From CAKZNE01 sp964485405 (lineage in GTDB: Bacteria; Bacteroidota; Bacteroidia; Flavobacteriales; Schleiferiaceae), in NCBI GenBank assembly GCA_964485405.1, contig CAZAJG010000013.1, positions 30,282-94,281 of the forward strand: a stretch of DNA of 64,000 nt, given 5' to 3'. The translations under genes were made by a program, and so were the position numbers. Each line of letters begins with the position of its first letter. Position 1 is the stretch's first letter. A model generated the notes under the pieces. That model was given only the letters and a program-made list of their open reading frames with translations. It searched no databases and was not told the origin of the DNA. Below, piece after piece: positions 18,750 to 27,533 of this stretch.

Positions 18750-19195
18750 ATCTTGAAAAACTAAAAGTTAGAATTGTAAACCAATCTGGGTACGAACTTC
18801 CTGCTTACAAAACAGCTCTTTCTGCTGGTTTAGATCTGAAAGCGGTTCTTGAAAGTTCGGTCACATTAGGCCCACTAGAAAGAAAGCTCATTAAAACCGG
18901 ACTTTTTATTGAGCTTCCCGCTGCTTACGAGGCTCAGGTAAGACCTAGGAGCGGTATGGCTTTGAAACAAGGACTAACGGTTTTAAATACCCCGGGTACC
19001 ATTGATGCAGACTATCGTGGGGAAATCGGAGTTATTCTGGTTAACCTCTCCAACCAAAAAGTAACCATAGAAAATGGAGAAAGAATTGCCCAACTGGTTG
19101 TTGCTCGTCACGAGCAAGTAGAATGGGTAGAAACTACAGAATTGGAGTCTACCGAACGTGGGTCTGGAGGCTTTGGAAGTACGGGCACACATTAA
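18746..19195 (+). CDS. dut: Deoxyuridine 5'-triphosphate nucleotidohydrolase (dUTPase)
   Basis: A 149-residue trimeric enzyme that hydrolyses dUTP to dUMP and pyrophosphate. I use the ATG at 18746, which overlaps the flippase stop as ATGA and gives the normal length. The five dUTPase motifs are present: AGLDLKA (motif 1), PRSGMALKQG (motif 2), GTIDADYRGEIGV (motif 3, with the catalytic Asp), RIAQLVV (motif 4) and the glycine-rich RGSGGFGSTG tail (motif 5). Its place between a flippase and a sugar nucleotidyltransferase is a familiar Bacteroidota arrangement. Confidence 0.97.
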   Translation: MNLEKLKVRIVNQSGYELPAYKTALSAGLDLKAVLESSVTLGPLERKLIKTGLFIELPAAYEAQVRPRSGMALKQGLTVLNTPGTIDADYRGEIGVILVNLSNQKVTIENGERIAQLVVARHEQVEWVETTELESTERGSGGFGSTGTH

Positions 19196-19206
19196 CGACT
19201 ATTTCC

Positions 19207-19236
19207 TTTGAAATTCGTTAAGTCCGCTTATTTTTG
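19207..19236 (+). promoter_or_regulatory. Bacteroidota-type promoter before the nucleotidyltransferase
   Basis: TTTG (19207-19210), an 18-nt spacer and TATTTTTG (19229-19236) fit the -33/-7 consensus. It sits in the 79-bp gap after dut, so the nucleotidyltransferase and the following envelope genes may have their own transcript. Confidence 0.55.
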
Positions 19237-19274
19237 CTACAACACTAATTATTGAACCTCTCAAGAAATACTAG

Positions 19275-20279
19275 ATGAAAATAATAGTTCCGATGGCCGG
19301 CAGAGGCAGTCGATTAAGACCACACACCCTTACTATACCTAAGCCTTTAATCCCTATTGCCGGTAAACCTATTGTGCAAAGACTCGTAGAGGATATTGTA
19401 AAAGTTTGCGACCAAAAGGTAGACGAAATCGCTTTTATCATCGGTGATTTTGGTAAGGAAACTGAAGAAGAATTGATCCAAGTAGCGGAAAGCCTTGGAG
19501 CAAAAGGAAGTATTTATTCTCAAGACGAACCGCTTGGAACAGCTCACGCCATTCTTTGTGCAAAACCTTCGCTAACTGGCAATTTAGTAGTTGCTTTTGC
19601 GGATACACTCTTTAGAGCAGACTTTACGCTGGATAGCGATGCGGATGGAGTTATCTGGACCAAGAAGGTGGAAGACCCTAGCGCATTTGGTGTGGTGAAA
19701 AAGAATGAAAGTGGTATTATCACTGATTTTATTGAAAAACCGAAAGAATTTGTTTCAGATGAAGCGATTATAGGGATCTACTACTTTAAAGACGGAGATT
19801 TCTTAAGAGATGAATTGCAATATCTTTTGGATAACGACATTAAAGACAAGGGAGAGTACCAGTTAACCAACGCCTTGGAGAATATGAAGAACAAAGGAAG
19901 TGACTTTACTTCCGGCACGGTTAATGAATGGATGGATTGTGGAAACAAAGACGTTACCGTTGAAACAAACGGTAGAATACTAGGTTTTATTCAAAACGAA
20001 GAAACTCTGGTAAGTACAGACGCTACTATTGAAAACTCAGAAATAATAAAGCCTTGCTATATTGGAGCAGGAGCGGTTATTAAGAATAGTAAAATTGGGC
20101 CTTTAGTAAGTATTGGTGCACATACAAGCGTAAATAATAGTACAATAGACAATAGTATTATTCAAAACGAAAGTGAAGTGCACAATGCAAAGCTTACTAA
20201 TTCCATGATAGGAAATAAAGCATTTTTTGATGGAGAATTCTCTACAGTTAGCATTGGAGATTACAGCAAAATGGAGTAG
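19275..20279 (+). CDS. Sugar-phosphate nucleotidyltransferase with hexapeptide-repeat tail
   Basis: A 334-residue cytoplasmic enzyme. Residues 1-240 are the nucleotidyltransferase fold: MAGRGSRLRPHTLTIPKPL (7-25) is the nucleotide-binding loop with the catalytic Arg/Lys, FADTLF (about 108) holds the metal-binding Asp, and FIEKPKE and MDCGNK are also conserved. Residues about 255-330 show left-handed beta-helix repeats (IGAGAVIKNSKIGPLVSIGAHTSV). It resembles RfbA/GlmU-type enzymes that make NDP-sugars; the exact sugar and base are not decidable. It overlaps the following TPR gene by about 50 bp. Confidence 0.88.
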   Translation: MKIIVPMAGRGSRLRPHTLTIPKPLIPIAGKPIVQRLVEDIVKVCDQKVDEIAFIIGDFGKETEEELIQVAESLGAKGSIYSQDEPLGTAHAILCAKPSLTGNLVVAFADTLFRADFTLDSDADGVIWTKKVEDPSAFGVVKKNESGIITDFIEKPKEFVSDEAIIGIYYFKDGDFLRDELQYLLDNDIKDKGEYQLTNALENMKNKGSDFTSGTVNEWMDCGNKDVTVETNGRILGFIQNEETLVSTDATIENSEIIKPCYIGAGAVIKNSKIGPLVSIGAHTSVNNSTIDNSIIQNESEVHNAKLTNSMIGNKAFFDGEFSTVSIGDYSKME

Positions 20280-21993
20280 GAAACTCTTTTCTACTTTCAT
20301 CTTAATTCTTATCATCTCCTTTTCGGCTATGGCCCAAAAGGGAGATGATTTAAGCTATGCGCTTTCTGGGAAAGAGTTGATGGCTTTCAATGAGCTTTTC
20401 TTTGCTGCGGAAAAGGACTTTAATCTAGGCAACTACAAACAGGCAGAAGAAAAGTACCGAGACTTATATAAGATTACCGCTTACAATGCTACCGTGTGTT
20501 ATCGCTTAGCAGAAGTATATCTTGGTGATGGAAATCGGGAAGATGCTATCTTTTTTGGAGAACGAGCGGTAGAGTTAGACGATGAGAACAAATGGTTTAA
20601 GCTGGGCTTAGTTACCATTTATCGCCAATTCCGTATCCCTAAAAAACAAGTAGGATTACTATCTCGTTTAATTGAAAGCGATCCTGAAAATCCGGATTAC
20701 CGCTTTGAGTTAGCTACCGTACATCGTCAAATGGGTGAGCTTGATGAAGCTATAGAGCAGCTGGACGCTTTGGAAGAGCGAATCGGCATGCACGAATTAA
20801 TTACTTCCGAAAAAAAGCAGATTTATCTTGAAAAAGGCGATGTAGATGCTGCTGCAGAAGAACTCCAAAAGTTGATTGAGGCTTTTCCCAAAGAGCTTAA
20901 CTACTATGGTATTTTAGGACAGGTGTATGAAATTAATGGCCTGCCAGAGAAAGCCCTTAAGGTTTATAATACCATGTTGGAGATTTCTCCAAACGATCCT
21001 CGTCCTCACTTAGATTTGGCCAACTATTATCAAAAGAAGCAGGATCGGGAAAAATCCTTATTTCATCTTAATAAAGCTATTCGTAGTCCAGATTTAGATA
21101 TTGATAAGAAAATCGCTGCCCTGCTGAGCCTTTTCAATGCTTCAGAAACCGATAGTACCCTTAGAAATACAGCACTTGAAATGCTTGAAAGTGTTGTAGC
21201 TGTTCACTCTTCTGATCCAAAAGCGTATACCATTTATGGTGACTTCTTGAGTCAAGCGGGTTTTAATGACAAGGCGCTAAATGCCTATAAAAAAGCCGTT
21301 CAGCTAGATGGAGGGAGTAAATATCAGATTTGGGAGCAAATCCTGCTGATTCAAATTCAAACCTTAAAATATGATAGTTTGGCAGTTAGTGGCCCAAAAG
21401 CGATAGACCTTTTTCCAAACCAGCCCTTGCCTTATTTGTTTTCAGGTATTGCTTTTTCCTTTTTAGAAAACCTTAAAGAAAGTGCTTATTACCTGGAGGA
21501 AGGTTTGGTTTTTGTGATTGGAAACCCACGTTTAAAAGAACAATTTTACACCCAACTGGCAGACGTTTATCACCGTTTGGAAAACCATGAACGAAGCGAT
21601 GGGTATTTTGATAAATCACTCGCTGTAAACCCTGTAAACCCAACAGCTTTAAACAACTATGCTTATTACCTTTCGGTAAGAGGAGAGAAATTGGAAAAAG
21701 CCTTGGAAATGACCGAAGAGAGCAATCGTCTTAGCCCCAATAACGCTGTGTTTTTAGATACATGGGCTTGGGTTTTATACAAGAATGGCGACTATGCTTT
21801 AGCTCTAGAAAAAATCGAGCGTGTTGTACAACTAAGTGCAAAACCCAATGGCGAAATTTTAGAACATTATGGCGATATCCTCCTGAAAAACGGAAAAACA
21901 GAAGAAGCTCTAAGTCAGTACCAAAAGGCCCTGAAATTAGGTGGTACTACACCAGAAATACATGATAAAATCAAATCTTTAAGTTCTCCATGA
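20230..21993 (+). CDS. Secreted TPR-repeat protein of an envelope operon
   Basis: A 587-residue protein with an N-terminal hydrophobic segment (KLFSTFILILIISFSAMAQ). I take the ATG at 20230, which lies inside the end of the nucleotidyltransferase gene; the n-region is long, but no better start exists before the hydrophobic stretch. Twelve or more TPR-like units follow (for example YKQAEEKYRDLYKITAYNATVCYRLAEVY, and PTALNNYAYYLSVRGEKLEKAL). It should lie in the periplasm or on the outer membrane. Its stop overlaps the DUF4292 lipoprotein start by 4 bp, so the two are probably made together. Confidence 0.85.
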   Translation: MENSLQLALEITAKWSRKLFSTFILILIISFSAMAQKGDDLSYALSGKELMAFNELFFAAEKDFNLGNYKQAEEKYRDLYKITAYNATVCYRLAEVYLGDGNREDAIFFGERAVELDDENKWFKLGLVTIYRQFRIPKKQVGLLSRLIESDPENPDYRFELATVHRQMGELDEAIEQLDALEERIGMHELITSEKKQIYLEKGDVDAAAEELQKLIEAFPKELNYYGILGQVYEINGLPEKALKVYNTMLEISPNDPRPHLDLANYYQKKQDREKSLFHLNKAIRSPDLDIDKKIAALLSLFNASETDSTLRNTALEMLESVVAVHSSDPKAYTIYGDFLSQAGFNDKALNAYKKAVQLDGGSKYQIWEQILLIQIQTLKYDSLAVSGPKAIDLFPNQPLPYLFSGIAFSFLENLKESAYYLEEGLVFVIGNPRLKEQFYTQLADVYHRLENHERSDGYFDKSLAVNPVNPTALNNYAYYLSVRGEKLEKALEMTEESNRLSPNNAVFLDTWAWVLYKNGDYALALEKIERVVQLSAKPNGEILEHYGDILLKNGKTEEALSQYQKALKLGGTTPEIHDKIKSLSSP

Positions 21994-22787
21994 AGAATCT
22001 AGTATTTGTTTTATTTCTTGCTCTAGCCATTACTTCTTGCGGCTCTAAAAAGCTTAGGCCTGAGGGAGCTCCTCCTGCCATAAAGGAGAAACAGCTGCAT
22101 GCTAGAATAGATAGTGCTCAAAACACTTATCAAACCTTAATTGTAAAAGCGAACGGGCGTTTTACGGATAACAAGGGTTCTCAAAGTTTTAAAGTAGAGT
22201 TTAGGTTGTTAAAAGATAGTTTGGTTTGGGTGGATATTGCAGACCCAATATTGGGAATAAAAGTGGCTCGTGCTATTGTTTTTAGCGATAGCGTTGCCTT
22301 TGTAAACAAATTAGAACGTCAGTTTTACCAGGGAAACATTGAAAAGCTCGCTCAAAAAATAAAAATGGATCTTGGTTTTGAACTGCTTCAAAATATTCTA
22401 TCTGCAAATCTTGCTTATCCCATTAAGGATAAAGCATACGAACTGTTTTATCGTCCCGGCTCTTATGTGTTTGCAGATTTTCGGTTGGATGAGGTAAACG
22501 ACAGCCTTCAAAACTTTCCAAAGGGATTGATTCATCAAGTATTTATAGATCCGAAAAACGCTAAACCCAATAGGCAGCTGCAAACTAAATACAACGAGAA
22601 TCAGCGTTATGAGCTTCTCTTCCAAAACTTTGCACCTCAAAAAGATCTTCTGTATCCAAAAAATATAAGCGTAATTTCGACCGGTAAAACCGAAGCTAAA
22701 CTGGATTTACAGATTAAGAGTGTTAAGAAGAACGTTGAAACCAAATACCCAATTAAGATTCCTGCCGGATATGAGTCCATTTTTTAG
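21990..22787 (+). CDS. DUF4292 lipoprotein, LolB-like fold suspected
   Basis: A 265-residue lipoprotein with lipobox ITSC (Cys17). The sequence YQTLIVKANGRFTDNKGSQSF, the segment DSLVWVDIADPILGIKVARA and the later FVNKLERQFYQG are typical of DUF4292. This family is, to my knowledge, related to the LolA/LolB lipoprotein carriers (half-barrel with a hydrophobic groove). Bacteroidota lack an obvious LolB, so a role in receiving lipoproteins at the outer membrane is a reasonable inference, not shown here. It overlaps both neighbours (4 bp and 17 bp). Confidence 0.85.
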   Translation: MKNLVFVLFLALAITSCGSKKLRPEGAPPAIKEKQLHARIDSAQNTYQTLIVKANGRFTDNKGSQSFKVEFRLLKDSLVWVDIADPILGIKVARAIVFSDSVAFVNKLERQFYQGNIEKLAQKIKMDLGFELLQNILSANLAYPIKDKAYELFYRPGSYVFADFRLDEVNDSLQNFPKGLIHQVFIDPKNAKPNRQLQTKYNENQRYELLFQNFAPQKDLLYPKNISVISTGKTEAKLDLQIKSVKKNVETKYPIKIPAGYESIF

Positions 22788-24132
22788 GTCCATATCATAC
22801 CTAATTCTATTCCTTTTTATTGGTTTGAGTGCTGCCGCTCAAAGCGACAAAAAGGATAAACTCAAACGCCAAAAAGTTAGGCTAGAAGATGAAATTCAAC
22901 TCGCCAATAAAATTCTAGCAGAAACCAGACAAAGTCAAACCCTTTCTCTGGAAAATGTAGAAACTGTAAATCAAAAACTAAAACTTAGGCAAAATCTTAT
23001 CCGCACGGTTGACCGTGAGGTTCGATTGTTAAACAAGGATATCTCTGTAACCAATGCCGAGATCGATACGCTACAAAAGAGAATTGAAACATTGAAGAAG
23101 GATTATGCCAATATGATCGTTCAAGCCAATAAAAGCAAGAATAAATACAGCAGGCTCATGTTTATTCTCTCCTCTCAAGATTTTAACCAAGCGTTAAAAC
23201 GGATTGAGTACATGAAGCAGTATTCCAACTTTAGGCGCAGACAGGTAGAAGAGATATTAGAAGAGCAAAATACCTTGAGTGAAAAAATTGAAGAGCTCAA
23301 CATTCAAAAGAATAAAAAAGCAGCTCTAAAAGCTCAAATGGAACGGGAAAAGAATACCCTCATTGCCGAAAAGAAAGAGCAAGAAGATGCCATTACAGAG
23401 CTACGAAAAAAAGAAGGTGAGGTTGCCAAAGATGTAAAGGCCAAACAAAAGAAAGCCAAGAAACTTGAAAACGAAATACAGCGCATTATTGCCGCTGAGA
23501 TAAAGAGAGCTCGCGAAAAAGCAATCCGCAGACAGATTGAAGAAGAAGCCACTTTGGTAGGGCTTAACAAAGGAAAAGACTACTCCAAAAAGACCAGCAA
23601 CAAAGCCCTTAAAAGTTTAATTGAAAAAAGGAAAAAAGAACTATCAGCAAGAAACGAACCGGTTGCTGCTTCTAGTTCTCCGAGCTTTAGCTTAACCCCA
23701 GAAGCTAAAAAGCTCGCAGCTAGCTTTACAGCCAATAAAAGCCGCTTGCCTTGGCCTGTTCAACGGGGTATTGTTATCTCAAAATTTGGACCTCAGCGCC
23801 ATAAGATCGCAAAAAGCGTAGTGGTAAATAACAACGGAGTAGATATTGCCACAGAAAAAGGAAGTAAGGCACGTGCCGTTTTTGACGGGGAAGTGCTGAG
23901 TGTATTTGCTATTCCGGGTTCTGGAAACGCTTTAATCATCAAGCATGGAAACTACTTTACGGTTTATCAAAACCTGGCTGAAATTTTTGTGAAAACAGGA
24001 GATAAGATTCAAAGTAAGCAAGAAGTAGCTCTGATCTACTCCGATAAAAAAAGCAATCAAACCAAGCTCCATTTCGAGATTTGGAAAGACACAGATATCG
24101 TAGATCCTCTGCCTTGGCTTGCTAGGCGATAA
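22771..24132 (+). CDS. EnvC-like murein hydrolase activator (coiled coil plus degenerate LytM)
   Basis: A 453-residue protein; the ATG at 22771 gives a proper signal peptide (SISYLILFLFIGLSAAAQ), while the longer frame does not. Residues about 25-260 form a long coiled coil, then a linker and a C-terminal M23/LytM domain. In that domain the first zinc-binding His of the HxxxD motif is missing (NNNGVDIAT), while LHFEIW replaces the HxH pair. The domain is therefore probably non-enzymatic, as in EnvC, which activates amidases at the division septum. It ends the envelope operon. Alternative: an unusual active endopeptidase, less likely. Confidence 0.88.
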   Translation: MSPFFRSISYLILFLFIGLSAAAQSDKKDKLKRQKVRLEDEIQLANKILAETRQSQTLSLENVETVNQKLKLRQNLIRTVDREVRLLNKDISVTNAEIDTLQKRIETLKKDYANMIVQANKSKNKYSRLMFILSSQDFNQALKRIEYMKQYSNFRRRQVEEILEEQNTLSEKIEELNIQKNKKAALKAQMEREKNTLIAEKKEQEDAITELRKKEGEVAKDVKAKQKKAKKLENEIQRIIAAEIKRAREKAIRRQIEEEATLVGLNKGKDYSKKTSNKALKSLIEKRKKELSARNEPVAASSSPSFSLTPEAKKLAASFTANKSRLPWPVQRGIVISKFGPQRHKIAKSVVVNNNGVDIATEKGSKARAVFDGEVLSVFAIPGSGNALIIKHGNYFTVYQNLAEIFVKTGDKIQSKQEVALIYSDKKSNQTKLHFEIWKDTDIVDPLPWLARR

Positions 24133-24216
24133 GCCGCTTTGTTTCTCGATGCTCTACGCGTAAAATAAAAGCCTTTAATTCGTAACTTTGCCCCCTACTT
24201 AAAAAAAGAAATTCAT

Positions 24217-24405
24217 ATGAATTTGGCATCTGTAATGTTAGGCGTTTTAGGTCCATGGCAAATTGTATTAATCGTTGCCGCTTTGCTTCTTCTATTTGGA
24301 GGAAGAAAAATACCTGAACTTATGCGCGGATTGGGCGGTGGAGTTAAAGAGTTTAAAAATGCCGTTAAGGAAGATGATAACGATTCTCCTAAAGAAGAAA
24401 AATAA
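24217..24405 (+). CDS. tatA: Sec-independent translocase subunit TatA/TatE
   Basis: A 62-residue protein with one short transmembrane helix (WQIVLIVAALLLLF), the FGGRKIPELMRGLG hinge and amphipathic helix, and an acidic polar tail. This is the TatA pattern; TatA oligomers form the pore for folded Tat substrates. A -7 box TAACTTTG lies at 24183-24190, without a clear -33 element. No tatC is in the window. Confidence 0.93.
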   Translation: MNLASVMLGVLGPWQIVLIVAALLLLFGGRKIPELMRGLGGGVKEFKNAVKEDDNDSPKEEK

Positions 24406-24435
24406 ACTCTTTACCTGTAAACACCTAGAGCTTTA

Positions 24436-25856
24436 ATGGAATTTAAAACCATCAAGGAAATACAACTTGCCCTCAAAAGTGGGGAAACCAGTTGTAGCCA
24501 CCTCGTAGACTTCTATCTCAAACAAATTGACGACCAAAAAGACATCAATGCCTTTTTGGAAGTGTTTGGAGATGAGGCACGGGAGAAGGCTAAAACTATT
24601 GATGAAAAAGTAAAAGACGGAACGGCTGGTAAATTAGCGGGCGTGGTTATCGGCTTAAAGGATAACCTCTGCTATGCAGATCATAACGTTTCGGCTTCCT
24701 CTAAAATTCTTGAAGGATTTAATTCCTTGTACTCTGCAACTGCAGTGGAAAGACTCTTAGCAGAAGACGCTATTATTATTGGCAGACTCAATTGCGATGA
24801 ATTTGCAATGGGCTCCTCTAATGAATACTCGGCTTTTGGTCCGGTGAAGAACCCTAACGATAAAACTAAAGTATCTGAGGTTCCTCCGGAGGTAGCGCTG
24901 CTGCTGTAGCTGCTAAACTTTGCCATGCCACCTTAGGTAGCGATACTGGCGGATCCATTCGTCAACCAGCCAGTTTTTGTGGAGTAGTGGGTTTTAAACC
25001 TACCTATGGTCGGGTTTCACGTCATGGGTTAATCGCTTTTGCCTCTAGCTTTGATCAAATTGGACCTTTTACTAAAAGTGTAGAAGACAGTGCCCTGTTG
25101 TATGAAATTATGGCGGGTTCAGACGATTTTGACGGTACTCTATCTAGAAAAGAAGTAGAACCTGCTGTCGTTTCAGGAGATACACAAAAGCCTCTGCGTA
25201 TTGCCTATATAGAAGATTGCCTCACCAACTCGAAGATCGATCCTGAGATTCGTGAAAAAACGGAGAAGGTAATTGACGATTTAAAGGCGCAAGGCCATAC
25301 TGTGGAAGGTGTTCGTTTTCCATGGTTAGACACCATGGTTCCTGTTTACTACATCCTTACCACAGCTGAAGCTTCTTCCAATTTAGCACGCTATGATGGC
25401 GTACACTATGGTTATCGCAGCGATAACGCTACTGATTTAGAATCTACCTACAAACTCTCCCGTACAGAGGGATTTGGAACAGAGGTAAAGCGTAGAATTC
25501 TTTTAGGCACCTTTGTATTGAGTAGTGGTTTTTACGATGCCTACTATGGCAAAGCGCAAAAAGCTAGAAGACTGGTTAAAGACGAAACAGACAAACTCTT
25601 TGAGTCCTACGATCTTATATTATCGCCAACCACCCCCGGAACGGCCTTCGATATGGGACAAGAAGTAACCGACCCTACTGTACTTTATCTAGAGGATATA
25701 TTTACCGTGCAAGCGAACATAGCCGGAACTCCAGCCATCTCGCTACCCTTAGGAAAACACAGCAACGGCCTTCCTTTTGGGATTCAACTTATGGGGCCAA
25801 GTTTTGGAGAAAAACAGCTGTTAGAATTTTCTGCGCATTTAATGAACAGCAACTAG
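24436..25856 (+). pseudogene. gatA: Glutamyl/aspartyl-tRNA amidotransferase subunit A, interrupted by a 1-bp frameshift
   Basis: Two open frames (24436-24909 and one continuing to 25856) together make a complete GatA of 473 residues if one base is restored. Codon 147 (TCT, 24874-24876) is followed by GAGGTTCC where the family requires GGAGGTTCC. With one G added at 24877 the amidase signature GGSSGGSAAAVAA is recovered and reading continues into GSDTGGSIRQPAS. The Ser-cisSer-Lys residues are all there: K75 in GLKDNL, the cis-Ser in the GSSGG loop, and the nucleophile in TGGSIR. Everything else is intact, so a sequencing error or very recent mutation is more likely than an old pseudogene. The protein makes Gln-tRNA or Asn-tRNA with GatB and GatC. 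Confidence 0.9.
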
Positions 25857-25988
25857 TTGAAAAATAGAAGCTTCACACCTGCGTTTAGCTAGTATAAATT
25901 TTCATTTTGTGGAGTACAATCTTTTGCGAAAAGATTGATTCAATGAAGAAGGAAACCGTGCAAAATTTTGTCACAAAAACATAAACAC

Positions 25989-27533
25989 ATGAAAAAGCTC
26001 ACCTTTATCCTTTGCCTAATTGGTATCACCTCCATGCATGCAGCAGGCTGGCAGCCGGAAGAGGGAGACACCACCAAAAAGATAGATTCTTTAAACATTG
26101 CCGATATTCAATTGGTAGATCTTCCTCTATCCCAATATTTAGATAGTTTGATGGTCTTGAACTTTTTCGAATCAGACTCTTCTTCATTTTCCACTGGGAA
26201 TTTTACAGAGGCAGACTCCTCCCTGTTAGGAGTTATTCCAGATTTTCCGGATTCCATATATCAACAAAGATTAGCGGAACTCAATGCTCAAACCCCTTTG
26301 AATTTAGATTATAACGTTTACGTAAAACGCTACATAAACATGTACACCAAAAGGAGGAGAGAACAGGTAAGCCGTATGCTGGGACTAGCCGAGTACTACT
26401 ACCCTCTTTTTGAAGAATCTTTAGATCAGTACAACATTCCCATGGAATTAAAGCACTTGGCTATTGTTGAGTCTGCTTTAAACCCTCTTGCCCGCTCTAG
26501 AGTAGGTGCTACCGGATTGTGGCAGTTTATGTACGCTACTGGTAAATTAAACGGACTTAATGTTTCCAGCTACATCGATGAACGTAGTGATCCTATTAAA
26601 TCAACCCAAGCCGCTTGTAAATACTTGAGCCAACTCTATTCCATTTATGAAGATTGGAACTTGGTTTTGGCCGCTTACAATTCAGGACCTGGTAATGTAA
26701 ACAAAGCCATTAGACGATCTGGTGGCAGAAAAAACTATTGGCAAATAAGACCTTTTCTTCCCAGAGAAACAGCCGGTTATGTTCCCGCCTTTATTGCCGT
26801 AAACTACATTATGAACTACGCTCCAGAACATTACATTTATCCAACTGGAGTTAAAATGTCTTATTTTAATACAGATACGATAGCGATTAAACAAGAACTT
26901 AGCTTTGATCAAATTGCGGAGCTCATGGATTTGGATATTGAAGAACTGCAGTTTTTAAACCCAGCCTACCGCTATAAGATCATTCCAAAAAAGAAAAAAG
27001 GCTATTATTCTTTAACCCTACCTTCTAGTAAAATGGGCCTTTTTGTATCTAATGAAGATTCTATTTACGCCATTGCTCAGCGCGACTTTAAGCAAAAACA
27101 GGTAGAGCTTCCTCAATATGTGGAAATGAATGATCGTGTACGTCACCGTGTACGTTCTGGGGAGTTTTTAGGTTCTATTGCCCGTAAATATGGAGTATCT
27201 GTAAGGAGCATTAAAAGATGGAACGGCTTAAGAAGTGATAATCTGCGTATCGGTCAACGGTTGACTATTCACCCTAGGAAAATGCCTTCAACTACCGCCA
27301 GTAATACACGAAAAAAGAACAAAACAACAACTAAGAAAACGGTATCCAAACCTACTTCCACTCCTCCTTCTGGAGACTACAGAACCTATACCGTTAAAAG
27401 TGGAGACTCCTTTTACAGTATTGCCCGAAATTACCCTGGTATTAGTGCTCAAAATATTATGGATTGGAACAATATTTCGAATGCAAAAAGGTTAAAACCA
27501 GGCATGAGTCTTAAAATTTATTCCGGATCCTAA
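25989..27533 (+). CDS. Membrane-bound lytic transglycosylase with two LysM domains (MltD-like)
   Basis: A 514-residue secreted protein; the ATG at 25989 opens directly into a signal peptide (MKKLTFILCLIGITSMHAAG). An SLT domain spans about residues 130-260 with the catalytic Glu in LKHLAIVESALNPLARS, then GLWQFMYATGK and NLVLAAYNSGPGNV, all classical for family-1 transglycosylases. Two LysM modules follow, at about 385-430 (RHRVRSGEFLGSIARKYGV) and about 465-512 (YTVKSGDSFYSIARN). It cleaves the glycan strands of peptidoglycan. The DUF4837 gene begins at the last base of its stop. Confidence 0.94.
   Translation: MKKLTFILCLIGITSMHAAGWQPEEGDTTKKIDSLNIADIQLVDLPLSQYLDSLMVLNFFESDSSSFSTGNFTEADSSLLGVIPDFPDSIYQQRLAELNAQTPLNLDYNVYVKRYINMYTKRRREQVSRMLGLAEYYYPLFEESLDQYNIPMELKHLAIVESALNPLARSRVGATGLWQFMYATGKLNGLNVSSYIDERSDPIKSTQAACKYLSQLYSIYEDWNLVLAAYNSGPGNVNKAIRRSGGRKNYWQIRPFLPRETAGYVPAFIAVNYIMNYAPEHYIYPTGVKMSYFNTDTIAIKQELSFDQIAELMDLDIEELQFLNPAYRYKIIPKKKKGYYSLTLPSSKMGLFVSNEDSIYAIAQRDFKQKQVELPQYVEMNDRVRHRVRSGEFLGSIARKYGVSVRSIKRWNGLRSDNLRIGQRLTIHPRKMPSTTASNTRKKNKTTTKKTVSKPTSTPPSGDYRTYTVKSGDSFYSIARNYPGISAQNIMDWNNISNAKRLKPGMSLKIYSGS

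Noticed and set aside
24860..24910. Programmed frameshift in gatA
   Set aside because: No slippery heptamer, stimulatory hairpin or Shine-Dalgarno-like element was seen, and GatA is not known to use one; a simple missing base explains it.
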